From contig OZ199838.1 of the NCBI GenBank assembly GCA_964304625.1, positions 8,122,001 to 8,186,000 on the forward strand: a DNA stretch of 64,000 bases, written 5' to 3'. Both the position numbers and the translations under genes were made by a program. Source of the stretch: Kudoa neothunni (lineage: Eukaryota > Cnidaria). Below, in pieces: positions 36,440 to 49,415 of the stretch (within the stretch, counting starts at the first letter, position 1; every line of letters starts with the position of its first letter). The notes below the pieces were generated by a model. It searched no databases. It saw only the letters and a list, made by a program, of their open reading frames with translations, and was not told the DNA's origin.

Positions 36440-39400
36440 GTCCTCCTTTTTTGGAAGCCATTTTAGACCTCATGGGCTCTGATATTCCCAAGGAAGATGT
36501 TGGCATCGCTACTCTATTCATCCAACAGGAAATATGCGAGAATCCTTTACCCATTTTGATCTCGTTAATCAGTTTAAAGGTAAGCCACACACACCCTAGC
36601 TTTGTTGATTGTTTTGATTATTTCGCTATCATAATCATCATAATAGGTTGGTAATCTTGATTCAAACCAGCTCTCACTAATCCGCGACACTATTTGGTCT
36701 CTCTTACAGAATTCTTCCGCATACGTTAAATGCTTTAAAGAGATACTTTCCAACAAACCCCCGAACTTTGTATGTTGTTTAATCTTTTCATAATAGCTGA
36801 TAGATAGCTATGCTAATAAGCGGCAATTTTTACGAGTATTAACAACAGGCACGCTGTTAACAAATAATGAGTGCAACTTTTTGAATTGTTGATTTGCTTG
36901 GGCACCACACCTTAGAGCTACATTAATTCATTTCTCAGGCCCATCTAATTATTTAATACCTAGACTGATTACGCCAATATAAAACCATTGATTTTGGATG
37001 TTATCGACGAGGAATATATGGACCTAATCAGTCGGCAAGACGATAAAGAGGAGAGCTACTCTAGGCTTATTTTCTTTTTAACCGAAACCAATATTGTAGA
37101 CGATTTTCTCAAAAATACTTCCAACTGTCAGTTGATGTTTAAAATCCTGTCTGACGAATCCAATAGAAAACTGATTAATATAAAGAGTTTTGTTGAGTTT
37201 CGAGTAAAAAACAACCCAGAAACATTTATTCCAGCTATATTGGAATTTGTTAAAAATAAATTGATCAGCCAATTATATGCCCACAGTGATTTATGGTTGT
37301 TGCTTCGTAAAGACCCCACCCAACAACACCTCGATAATTTAAACAAACACTTCATCGAACACGTCAATAAAAATTCAATAGATTGGGCGAAAAACATTCT
37401 TGCCACCCTATTAAAGGCAGGTTCGAAAACCCTATCCGCCCATAAACAGGTGACAACGAACCTTTTTGATATCATTAATTGCGTACGCATGCCATATATC
37501 TTACTTGAATTGACTTCGTTCATTAGTATTCCGACTGGAAAGACGACAAAATTGTGTTTCCTACTGAAGTTTTAGAACCAAAAATGGAACAAGTACCAGC
37601 AGAAGCTGAAGAGAACATTGTCGAAAATTTTGTGGAGCCTATCGTATGTGATGAGTATTATATGTTTCTTGAGAGCAACATATTCGCTCATGAGTCCGAC
37701 GAGGTGAATGAAGCAGTTGGAAGGACCGTTGAGAAACTTTCACAACTACTTCAAAGCGATTCTAACGAGGAAAAAGTGAGTTTATTCGTTGTTGCCATTA
37801 TGAAAACATATTACCATTTTGCTTTGGGCTGCTTATTTTAATGTTTTATAATATAGGAATTTGCAAATTCGACCATCTCTCGCTGTATGAATAGGGAAAT
37901 GGTTGATAGAATTATGTACGATCAATTATACGCTGTGGGAAAGCTTTTATTGGCTTTTGAGAAAATCAAGTAATTTTCTTAACAACCATCCCTACTTATA
38001 TTACTCCACATGCTATCATTTCCTGTAAATATTTACCGATTTGAATTCTTATTAGATGGATAACCTTGGAAAAGTTGTTGGAGTTTTGTTACGATCTCTT
38101 CTCCAAACCAGGCCAAATATCATACGCTATTGTTGATGTTATACTATATGAGGTGAAGGGACGATTACACGAGCACAAAGATTTATGCTCCAAGTTCACG
38201 AGTTGTATCTACTTCGCTGAATTGACCCCCTTGTTGACCGTCTATTTGGAATTCGCGGCTATTGGTGAGTCAACACATCTCGACATCACTGCATTTGATC
38301 CTGTACCAATTTTATATAACAGCCCTGAATGTGTTAAAATTATTGCTCAAAAAGCCCTCAATTACGGTCCTTCCATCAGTGAACTTAATCAGTTTTGCAA
38401 TGTTGATATTGGACGGGTGATTGTTCATGTGAATGATTGCAATATGAAAACCCAGTTGTTGATTGCTGATCGTATGCGAGTTGAAGAACTACCAAACGAC
38501 GTCAAGAATGATGTCAGATTCATTCTGAATAGCTCAACTATGATAAACATACAACAGAAATCTCAAGAAATAGCAAATCGTGTGCAGTTCCATCATTACA
38601 CTGCCCTCAGCAATTTTCTAGTGTCTGCAATCTCGTCGGGATCAGTTAACGTTGATGTTGTGTCGAGTATTTGGTTGCGACTTGAGCTGTCAATTTTCTA
38701 CCCCACCTTTATTTCGGACTTTTGTCACTTGGTCAAAAAATCCTTTTTCCTTTGTTGCGAAAGACCGGAAAGTACCCAAACATTTTTTATTCTTGGGAAT
38801 GTACTCGGTGAAATAACGCTTAATCGTAATGTGCCCATTGCTGACAGCAACATCGACCTTAAGTATCTGCTCATAGAAGCTTATTTCAAAAGAACCACCT
38901 TGCATCATGCTTTGGTATTTGTTAGTCGAACTCTCATTCGTGCCAAACAAAGCCAGTTTTTCCGCACCTTTAACTATTATGTTCTTCAGTTGTTATCGCT
39001 CATGAAAGAGATCTACATTAGGCTCTCAGTTGTCGGACAAACTCAAATTCCTCTAGAAATTGAACAAACCTTCAACGAACTAAGCCTTGATATCAAAGCA
39101 GTACGTCCTTCCTCCTATCTCAGTCATCCTGCCTACATTACAATTTTGCCACTTGTGTTCCAATGGAGCGATATGGAAGCTCTTCAATTGTTGCATGATT
39201 ATATACATCTTACTGGGTTCAACCATGTGGTCACTCCCAGCGTGTACCAGTGTATCAAGTATCGTGATATCGAGCATGTTGACGTGTCACGAATGTTGGC
39301 TTTTTTTAATATCTCTTTCAATTCGGCCGCCCCTAGAGCACTATCTGCCAAGGTTGCTATCCATTTTGCCATTGAAAGAACCTACAACGAATACGCTAGA

Positions 39401-41688
39401 TCGGTTAGTGAGAGAGTAAGTAGAGGCTGTCTTTCTCTTTGTGAAACAATCATCCTTAAAGACTTTCCTCAAGACAAATATGACGATATGATGCGTAGGT
39501 CGGTGATAGATATGGCCAGAAGTATTGCTACTTCCTACTCATACACAACCCTTCACGGAAATCTCTATCCCAACCTTTATAAATCCTTCAGGCAGAACAT
39601 CCACGAGATTCTCGCCTCTACTTCACACCAAAATGCCAATTCTTCTGTTTATGATGTGGCTGAGTGCTCAGATAGTTTGGCTGCCGATAACATCGATCTT
39701 CTGATCAATTTAATTCAAAAGTTTTGTGGAGAAAAACTATTGGCTGAGTTGGTTAGGAGAATTTCAGTTATTCTGGAATCTCGATGCAATTGTGCGCCGG
39801 TGGAGAAATCTATGCGACTTGCTGCCTACGGTGATACTCAGAAACATTTACCTGCGAAATTAAAAGTCAATTTTTCGTCACTGTCAATAGAACACAAGGC
39901 TTGCTACACCAAATTTGTCAACTACCAACCTGGATTCATGCCAGATATTTGCACGATGGATCATTTGTTAGAGTCTGTTGTTGTCGTGAGTAACGACAAA
40001 AGAGACCAATTAGAACTTATATCCATCAACTTGGAACAACTCATTGAAGCCCTCAAATCTAGTATCAACCCTCCTACTGATGAACACTTGGTGGTCGAAC
40101 TCTCAACGCTCAAAGAGATGATTAAGTATCTTCTCGAATCTCGATTGGGTCGTGTCATTGTTGCTATTATTAAACACTTGATCATGACCAATTTCTACCT
40201 GTTTGGTATCTGTCTCAACTCTCAAGTGGCGATTCCTCTTCGTGTGATTGTTTATTTCCGTGAGATACTCGACGTCTTCAGATATTGGGAGGGAATTGGT
40301 CCGTATCGTCTCGCAAAATTTGTCACTAGAGTTGTTATGGAAGTGCCACAGACGTTGCAGTTCTCCAATGAAACTGTTTTTCACCTGGTGCGAAACTATT
40401 TGATTATTGTTCCTGATTACGACATATTCCTTGCCAAATGCATCGATAACGCTAAAAATGGCAGTGCATTAAAGTTTGCAATGCTTTTCTGCAAAACCTT
40501 TCTTATCACTGAAAAGCAGTACAACATAACCAACGACCACCTCAAATTAACTCTCTCCACACTGCAATATTTAACTACTGTCAAAAACGATACCACGGTA
40601 CTCAACTTGGAGGAACACCTCAAGCCGCCATTCAATTTCCCCACAAAAACCATGGATCCTTCAATTATTTTACCAGGGATCGATTTTCAGAGTTTTTCTA
40701 GCCAACTCGAAAATATTAAAACTGTGATTGAACGGGATTCGTACATGGATAACCTTTTTGTCACTTGGTTGACTCACTATTATGACGATCCTATTAGACT
40801 GTTAGATCCAAATTATATTTCTGCAGTCAGGAGGGCATTCGAACATGCCGGCTTCAAACCGAACACCGAGTACTGGAAAGAGTTCACCAAATGCACTCTC
40901 AAATATGGTTTCAAAGAGTGTCTCAAAGAGGAAGCAGATAACAAATTTGTTTGTAAGGTTTGCGACTCTATGGCAGGCTTTTGTAGTCTACTGGTGAAAT
41001 CATTGTATGAATTTACTAATATTGGAAATGTTGCCGCCATAACTCATCTTTTTGTCGAAATTGGCAACTGTTTAATGTTTATAATTGATTGTTGTTCTGA
41101 CGTAACGAAGATCAGCATTGTTCGACGATTCCTTTCCAATTTCTGTGTTGAATTGAGGAGACCATTTTTGAATGAGGAAGGAGAGTTCACCAAGGAAAGA
41201 CTTAAAGAAGTGAAGAATTCACCTTTGCATCCAATCAGCATCAACAATTCGGAACCAAATTCTACCACTGACAATCAAGCTACTAAAAATCTCCAACAAA
41301 AAGATACTAAAACCACGGTTGATGATAATTGTGTAAAGATTAAATCATCTTCGATGCATGGGCTACTTCAGTTAATGTACTCGTTCGCAAGTCTTCTTCA
41401 TGGTATTCGACCAACCAGATTTCCAAAGTTTGCTGCGCACTGGCAAAAAGTTGTAATTAGTTCCAATGTTATACCCACACTCATTACTGGTGGTATCGAC
41501 AAATCTGTAATGACTTTTTTGTGTAGTGCATAGTTTACAGTTCCATTTAGGGCTGGTTGATTTGCAACAACATCATAGTTGATGCTCTCTTGTTTCTTGG
41601 TGCTATTATTCGACAAGGTGTTTTAGCTCCGCATAGAGTCCGATATTTTGAGGTATGTCTATTCAAACATTCTTCATATTCTATATTT

Positions 41689-41719
<31 letters not shown>

Positions 41720-42618
41720 GGAATCTCTGGGTCTCTTTCACAGTTTGAAAGAAGATTTCCCTCAGGTGATATCGCAATATGCGTTGATGTATGTAGAATT
41801 GTTACCTATCAATGCCATTCAAATGCGCAACGCTTTCCTTTGTGCTTCTCCAGTCAGGGCCAATTTAATGCCTAATCCATTTAAACACAGGCTGCTGGTA
41901 CAAATACACTCCCACCTAACGAAAACGTCTATTTATTTGATTTTAGGAAATTACGGAGTATGAATTGCATAAGCCTGAAGTTGTTTACGACGCATTGATT
42001 TGTTTCGAAACTAAGCCTTTCCGTGATGAATTACTGAAATACTTTATCTCTGGTGCAGATGATAAAGTTTTGGACAGATTGTTTGATCTACTCACCAAAA
42101 GCACTCATAACAATGGCAAGGACTTTTACCTTAATACGGTGGCGCTTAATAGCGTTATCTTTTTATGTGCTTATTTTGGTTCACGAAACGACAGCAACGA
42201 AGCATTGACACGTGAAAATTTACCAACTGTTGAATCTGTCCAAGAAGGAATTCCATTTTATCTTATTATGTACTTGCTTTCGGCTTTCGATCCGAGAGGC
42301 CAATATTCGGTTATTTGTGCCATGGCAAATCACCTTCGATATCCAAATGCCCATACCCACTTTTTCAAGTGCGTTTTTATTGCTATTGCTGCATGTTTGT
42401 CCGACGATAAAGATGATGATGATTCCGATAACATTGTGCTACAGCTCATTATCCGAACCCTCACTGAAAGACTACTTCCAAAACCGCCCCATCCTTGGGG
42501 AATCATTTCCACACTTGCAGAACTTCTTATCGATCCAAACATCGATTTAATTTCGAAAAGCTTTGTAACAGAAAACAAGGATATTTTTGCGTATTTCCCC
42601 TTTTCTCTAACATCATAA
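36440..42618 (+). CDS. CNOT1: CCR4-NOT complex scaffold subunit 1 (CNOT1)
   Basis: CNOT1 is the cytoplasmic and nuclear scaffold that holds the CAF1/CCR4 deadenylases, CNOT9 and CNOT2/3. Exons as I read them: about 36440-36579, 36710-36769, 36797-36835, 36964-37482 (or to 37449), 37527-37775, 37857-37969, 38056-41506, 41551-41652, 41721-41897, 41947-42618. Internal phases agree. The HEAT-like N-terminal part includes PETFIPAILEFVKNKL. A MIF4G region (CAF1 docking) lies near 38400-39100, the CNOT9-binding DUF3819 near 39100-39650. The C-terminal superfamily homology domain runs from about 40740 to the end, with GQYSVICAMANHLRYPNAHT and RLLPKPPHPWG matching human [20 protein letters not shown] and RLIVNRPHPWG. 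The protein is roughly 1830 residues against 2376 in human, with the far N-terminus missing or upstream. The first three exons are the least certain; one intron there would be only 27 bp. Confidence 0.92.
41653..41720 (+). other. CNOT1 intron built on an (AT)n microsatellite
   Basis: The intron begins GTATGT and ends in a long TATATATA run immediately followed by the AG acceptor, so a dinucleotide repeat takes the place of a normal pyrimidine tract. Confidence 0.7.
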
Positions 42619-43415
42619 TGTTCATTCTGTTATTTAGACTTTTGAATGGTATCCGCGAAAAAGCTCTTGAGTGATTACTAGCTTTTGTATAGATCGGTCA
42701 GATATGGCTGCTACAGTCACTGGAGTTAGTCTTTGATTGAATTTTTTCTGTAAATTATTCATCGTTTTTCTGTGAAAATATCCTGTATTGTCTCTCTGAG
42801 CGCACATAATATCCTTGTTCTGGAACTTGCTGCACGTTTTCTCACTTAATTGCCCAACAATAGTGAGCAAACGTTTTGTTTTTATCGTCCGTTGTGTTTT
42901 ATAATGAGTGGCGGGGAGATAGACTTATTAAGAATGAAGGATCTCACTTTAAAATATACATATGGAAATTAGATTATAAGGAAATCAATCGTATATAAAA
43001 CAACTATTTTTTTATTAAACTTGTCCATATTTTTTATGATTATTTTTGAGTTTTATGATAGTTCTGTACGCTAGCCTCACACCTCACACATTAATTAATA
43101 TGAGAGCTCTACAATATTGAAAATTATAATTTTTTCCGTGTGATTTACATTTAATAACGATACGTATGAAACATGTTTAACTGGTACCTAGGAAGTCACA
43201 TCTATTACGTATAAATGTTTCTGTACTCATCGTAGTTTTTTTTTTCATTTTATTGCTGTCTAATTTAAACCTCTTTTATCTTTTATGGAGGAAATAACCT
43301 GAAAAAAGTTGAGTTAATAGGCCAATGATTTTTTAATAGGTTTACTTTAAAAATTGTTTTAAGCGCTTTTTAGTGTTTATAATCTTAGGTGAATGATTTT
43401 AAAGAAAAATTTATC
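42619..43415. other. CNOT1 3' flank
   Basis: Holds the CNOT1 3' UTR. On the minus strand 42634-42870 is open for 78 codons with mixed, protein-like composition (FNQRLTPVTVAAISDRSIQK, then a stop), possibly the last exon of a tail-to-tail neighbour, but I see no splice partner or family. Nothing else recognised to the piggyBac end at 43420. Confidence 0.3.
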
Positions 43416-43419
43416 TTAA

Positions 43420-45323
43420 CCTCCCGAATGTTTTTGGGGTCTAATAGAACCCAAGCCATATTAAAGATTCGTTTTTGACTCCTTCCAATCATCTAAATTT
43501 TCTAAAACTGGGTCTATTCTTATACAATTTCTTACACTGTATGCCTGCCAAATAAGTTCGAACCATCATTAATGAACGAAAAATAAAATAAAAATTATAC
43601 ATTTGGTGCTTTTGGGGTCTAATAGACCCCACAATTTTATTTTATCATTTTATGTATAAAATTATAATAAAATGGAACTGAGAATATTAGCAAAATCTAT
43701 GGACGAAATGAAGAGAAAAATGAGATATACTTTCCTGCGAGTTTATACGATTATACACGAACCGCGCTTATTGCGGAAATTTGTCTTCGTGAAGGCCTTT
43801 AACGAAATATATTCCGCCAATTATAATTTCGACGTCAGTAAAATCATCGATTCCTCCGATTTTATTGATTCTGCCACTGATTTAGCTGAATATGATGACA
43901 ATAACCTTATCTGGGCTGCAGAAGCTCTAAAAACCTCCTAAATACTAAAAGAAATCTTTTTAAGTAAGGCCTCTGGCCTTAAGAATGTTGCACCTCAGAG
44001 AATCTTTCATAGAACGGATTTTTGACATATTTTTGTATGGCAATTTTTTCAGAAATGTTGCGTGTAATGTCAATATGTTTGACATCCATTATTATAATCT
44101 TATAATCATTGCTGCAAAGAGCTTTCAGCTATTGAAAATGGTTCTTACCATGGTTAGAATACTTAGAGCTAATAAATGGAATGTTTCGTGTATAATGAAA
44201 AGAAAATTCTGCCCTCTTAAATGACTAAAATAATAAAGATTTGTCAATTTAAGCCAATTCAACAGCTTATACAAATATACTGAATAATGGAGAAAATAAG
44301 CCAAGTAGCATCAATTATTATAACAAAATTAGATGAGCAATTATTATGATTGATCATACTTTCACTTCCACCAACTTACAAAAATATTACATACGCAGGC
44401 TAGGAGTTATTTTATATAATATCGACATAAATCTCTTAAACGCGTTTTGTTTATACAAAGTCATATTCAATGATGGAAAAATCAAAAGAGCCTAATTTTT
44501 AGAGAATCTCGCAAGCACGTTCCGTTCCTTCAGCAGTTCCTTGGCGCTAAATTTGTAACTAAATTAAGAGCAGGAAATCCAAATAACACCAGTATTGTTC
44601 CAAAAAATTCCGTAAACAATGTGCTGTAAGCCCAAGAATCAATTATCGTAAGACAATGCATATGTGTTGTATGTAAGAAACATTGCTGCGAAGAACATTC
44701 CGAACGTGTTTGTTTTAACAGTTCATTGGGCACAAATAAATGTCTGGATTACCTTATAATTTTCATATTTTTGCTGAATGAGATCTCTATTCTGACGTGC
44801 ATAATAAATTGTTAATTAGAGACAGAGCATCGATTTTATTGTAGATCTCATATATATAACGATACTACCATTCTCTCAAACTCACAGATAATAATAGGGA
44901 TGGTCACAGAAAGCAATGTTTAACTTATACACTGATACATGCGTTTAAGTTGAACGTTGGAGACCTTTTTAGTCCATTTTGTTGATAACTATTTTGCTGT
45001 GCCTTAAAGTTTTAATCTAATCAATTATATATGAGATAATTTATAGCGCATTATTTAAAATATTTTTGATAGTTCTTCTTAGATAATATTTCGTAAAAAT
45101 TAGTTTAATAAGAATATATTCCTTAACACTATTCGCATGGTATCGGAAAACTTCGCCAGTCATGTTTTGTGCCAATATTGTGCGATTTTGTGGATAGAAT
45201 TTTTTTATTTTAGCGTATTATAGTTCTAAAAATTATTTAAATTCATAATATTAAATAATAAAGTGGGGTCTAATAAACCCCCGAATCATTAAGTGTACAG
45301 TCGATTTTGAAGCGCCTGAAAGG
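43420..45323 (+). mobile_element. piggyBac copy C, internally decayed
   Basis: TTAA flanks both ends (43416-43419, 45324-45327); the tips read CCTCCCGAATG and, in reverse complement, CCTTTCAGGCG. Subterminal palindromes GGGGTCTAATAGA(A)CCC lie at 43436-43452 and, perfectly, at 43614-43630, and GGGGTCTAATAAACCCC is at 45265-45281. The coding region is reduced to pieces. A frame at 43672-43941 ends in the acidic EYDDNNLIWAAEALKTS, typical of the N-terminus. Near 44440 is NAFCLYKVIFNDGKIKRA, from the region before the zinc domain, and near 44670 a cysteine-rich remnant. Most of the catalytic core is gone. Confidence 0.8.
43672..43941 (+). pseudogene. N-terminal remnant of the piggyBac C transposase
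   Basis: An 89-codon frame. Its end (SSDFIDSATDLAEYDDNNL, then IWAAEALKTS) aligns in style with copy E (SSTTDSSDDL...VVWTSAIPTTTK), the acidic N-terminal domain of the family. The first half has no counterpart in the other copies and may be former non-coding sequence. After the stop the frame carries on as SGLKNVAPQRIFHRTDF, again piggyBac-like. Confidence 0.5.
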
Positions 45324-45337
45324 TTAAATTATTTGAA

Positions 45338-48025
45338 CCCTCGAATACCTGGCAAAAAAAGTTACGCGAATGCCTGAAGAGGACCGCTGTGGTCCTATGC
45401 AATTTAATCGTAGCATAATTATATTTGAAATTATATGACTATAAAGATAAATAAAACAATAGAACAGCTTGGTTTTAATTTAAAAGAAGAGAAAAAAATC
45501 TAAAACATTAAAATCAAATTTTGTTAGGCGCGCGCATTAAAAAAATAAGATTTGCAAATATAAACTTACATAAAATCGATATCGTATAAAAGAAACAAAA
45601 TAACATTAGTTCATATAATGTTTGTATTTAAGATAAATTTATGACTTTCAAAATTTTTATTTTATGATTGTAATTAGCGGTTTAATTTAGATGGTGTTTT
45701 GATTTATTGGCAAAAAACCATTATAATAAAGATATAATCAATAAATTATTTGTTTATAACTACAAATGATAATTTGACATAAAAAATACAAAATAATTTA
45801 ATATTTTACAACATTAAACTGAATTACGTGCCCAATCTATCTATACCATCTCATTATAATAACATTAATTCTAATCGTTTTGTCTAAAATCTAAATAGGT
45901 AAATTACACAAATATGATATATTTTGTAGATATAATCAAATTTAATAAAAAAATTTAAGCGCATATAAAAATATGGCGAAATAAAGTAGATAAATAATAC
46001 AATATATTTTATGTTTTGTTACATAAATCGCATTCTATATTTTCAATTCGGTGATTTTTGCAGACAAATTTGTTGAATTTGAGCAAATTCTCCTGCTTTT
46101 CTTCTTGTTTATTAAGCAAACATGGCATGTATCTCTTCCAGAAGGAGATTCCCTCCTTTTTATTGGGATGGTTTCAAAATTGATATCATCGTTTCCTAGC
46201 AATTCTTCCGTTAACATTTTTAAAAACTCTCTTCGGGATTGTTTTTTATGGGCATTTTTGAATTTCGGATTTCGATAAACATACAAGAGATATGCATTGT
46301 AGGCGGATATATCGATGATATTAAAGAAAATCGCCATCGGCCAACGACGAGTGGTTCTTTTGGTGGAATAGCAGCGGACAATTTGGTCAAGCGTATCAAC
46401 CCCTCCTTTGGTTTGGTTGTAATAATTTACGATCTCTGGTTTTTTCGACTCAGGATCAATATCACAATCTCGATGCGTGGAGCTTAAAAGTACCACAGAT
46501 TTATTTTTCTTGGGATTGTATTTTACCAATTAAATTTATCCTGAAATAAAAATCTCACATCGTTTGGTATTCCCTTTGATGATTGAAATTCAGGGATGAG
46601 AAATTTTTTATTTTTACGGACAGTCCCTACAATTGTTGTTTTATGAGACATTAAATATCTCGCAACTGATAATGTAGTAAAAAAATTATCCGTGGTAACA
46701 TTACGACCTTTTTTTAAATAAGGTGTAACTAAATCCTTTACCACATTTTCACCTTGGTTGGTTTCAACAACACCGTTCTCTATGCCAATATATATCTTTG
46801 CATTGCATAGATATGCGTTTGTTGCATCACACAACGCCCATATTTTTATCCCATACTTTCCAGGCTTAGAAGGAATCAACATATTGAAGGGACAACGACC
46901 TCTGAATGTGACAAGCTGTTCATCCACAGTCAATTGGGAAGATGGGTTGTAACTTTCTTTACACGTCTTTATAAACTCATAAAATATATATTTGATGGGG
47001 GCAAGTTTATCCTCTCTATCCCTGGTTCTTCTCTTGTCGAATCTGAGACAAGTTGCAAAATCTTCAAAGCGATTTCTTGTAATTTTTGAAATTAGTGATT
47101 GAAGGCCATATTTTTCAGTCCAAAATTCTCGGATGTTTTCATCTTTGCCTTTCATTACGCCAATTAATAAAATAGCTCCCAAAAAAACTTTCAACTCGAC
47201 CATATTTATCTTTTTGATATTTGTTTTTTCTTGTTCAATAAATTTTTTGGTACAATATTGGATCTTTCCAACATTTTATTGGTCAAAAAATTATTAATAG
47301 TCCTCATGGGAGTTTGGCCATTCCGGAAAGCTTTATTTGTAAATGCCGCTTTTACATTATAAATATCTTCCATTGTAGCCCCTCTTTCGTCCCTAGTTGG
47401 AGTTTTATACCATTATTCTCCATCTTTGGAGACAACAAAAGGGACATGGGTCATATCTTCAATGCTCGCGTCACTATCGTAAGCATCATCATCGTCGTCA
47501 TTGTTGACTGGCTCATTAATTATTTCATCCAAGTCCTCCGAACCACTTTCAATGTATAGTGTATCGTCAGCACTTTCACAATCGTCCTCAAAAAAAATAT
47601 GTTCTCCGTCAGAATTCATTTTTTAAGCAAATGTCTTGTTGAGCGCGCAAGCTTGTCATAAATAAATTCAATTTATATTTTCGATTAAACATATAATTAG
47701 CCATAAATAGTTTTAGAATATTTTAAATTGCTTATCAAATATAATATTAAATTTGGAATGATGTAATTATAGTACAAAATATTAATTTCGTTAACAATTA
47801 CACGTGGACCGGAATGGCCCATCTCAGGTGTTTACGTAACTTTTTTTGTTTACTTATTTTTACAAACATTCTCAAAACTCACAGCTCTATTATTTTAAAA
47901 TATAATAAAGCATAATTACAGCATAAAATAGGAATACGTAAAAAAGTTTAAAAAAATGTATGCAAAAAGATATTAAAAATTTTATCTCTCGTGGACCAGC
48001 GTGGTCCAACCCAGGTATTCGAGGG
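45338..48025 (-). mobile_element. piggyBac copy D
   Basis: Perfect 15-bp inverted tips CCCTCGAATACCTGG at 45338 and 48025. TTAA follows at 48026-48029; the left flank is TGAA (45334-45337), a one-base change from TTAA. Palindromes: AGGACCGCTGTGGTCCT (45380-45396), TGGACCAGCGTGGTCCA (47992-48008) and a weaker TGGACCGGAATGGCCCA (47805-47821). It carries a minus-strand transposase at 46035-47619. It lies only 14 bp from copy C. Confidence 0.88.
46035..47619 (-). pseudogene. piggyBac transposase, two frame changes (copy D)
   Basis: The acidic N-terminus starts at 47619 (MNSDGEHIFFEDDCESADD). The core at 47203-46523 contains VELKVFLGAILLIGVMKG, SSQLTVDEQLVTFRGRCPF (first Asp) and GRNVTTDNFFTTLSVARYL (second Asp), then IVGTVRKNKK. 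The tail from 46529 has VKYNPKKNKSVVLLSSTHRD, YNQTKGGVDTLDQIV (third Asp), RRWPMAIFFNIIDISAYNAY and the start of the zinc domain (CHVCLINKKKSRRIC). The three frames differ, so at least two indels are present, one at about 46525 within a few bases. All three catalytic Asp are kept. It is among the better preserved copies. Confidence 0.88.
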
Positions 48026-48029
48026 TTAA

Positions 48030-49170
48030 TATAAAGCAATATGGTGAATTACCTACAATAGCCGTTAGCTTCCCTAAGCAAGTCATACTCGGTTATAGGA
48101 TTGGTCTATACGGGAAGAACGAATTTATTATATGAATAAGAACACAACAAATAAACTTAAATACAGTAAAGCAGCTGATTTTGCACAATTTCTTCTGGAC
48201 CGTGACAAAGTGTGGAAAATCGATTGCAACCAATTTTATTCGATTTCCCGCGCGTACACATAATTAATATCCCATTTTGGGGATGTTTTTTACATTTTAG
48301 TCATTTTTATCGATAAAATACAAATGAATAAAAATTCTATAACAAGAAAAATAGGTGACTCTTAATGTCCATTTTTGAAAAAATCTGTTATATTGGATTG
48401 TGTCATATTCTGGCCCACTATAACATATACACGTCAATTTCCAAGTCTAACTATAATATAAAACGATATAAACTTTTTTAAATTAACGAGGAAATTTTAT
48501 CCTTTTTTAGGAAGGTCATTTAAGGTGACTATATTTGGTATGTCAAAATGTTTCACAGTAGCCGTCTTGAAATTTTTTATAATTTAATTTTATTCTTCTT
48601 ATGTTCTCATTTTTTTAACTTTTCTTGAGGTCATTATTTCTAATTTTTCCGGGAATAATGATACATTGATCAACAGATGGCACGAAAAAAATGTGCAAAA
48701 TTTGCAAAATCTGTGTGTCACGTGATTTGTGTGTAAATTTTGCATCATTTATTGCCAATTATTTAGACTAAAATTATCAATAGGTTGAATATATATATAT
48801 ATATATTGATTTTATAAACGTTAGGAACATTTACGATTATAATCAAGCAACTTTACAAAAACGTGCTAGATCGGTTCCCTTTTTGTATAAATTTATTGTA
48901 AACATATTCAATTTTTCATTAATAATAGATGGCCAGAATAAATTTCATTCCTGGTGATTATTCACAATTATAAACTTTTTTAGGAAATTTATATCAGTTA
49001 TTTACAAATTTTCCAATTAATAATCACACTTTAAATACAGTTTAGAAGACAATTTATCGAATAACGCTCAATAATTGCCTCTAATAATATCATTTTAGCT
49101 GAACAAATTCATAATATTAAAAATAATTATATTTCTTTAATTAATATAAAGTGTAAATGCGAAAATACTA
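48030..49170. other. Spacer between piggyBac D and Tigger B
   Basis: AT-rich, with a short (TA)n run near 48790. No gene, RNA or repeat end recognised. Confidence 0.4.
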
Positions 49171-49415
49171 CAGTCGAACTTGGATATTGCGTAATTTCAC
49201 AAGTTTATTGAAATAAACGTATATTTTAGATTTTTAATTAAACATTGCGTATATACTATTTAAATAGATGTTGACAAAGCAAGTTAAGATAAAAATTTGT
49301 TACTAACGAAGTAAAAATTTAAGATATTGCGCTAAAACTAAAATCTCTCTACTGCGTAATATTTTATTTAGTTTAATTCCCCCTTAATCTTCTTTTCGAA
49401 TTCTGCGAAAGAAAA

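Noticed and set aside
39087-39419. 110-codon plus-strand frame inside CNOT1
   Set aside because: Out-of-frame shadow of the long CNOT1 exon, which carries the conserved sequence.
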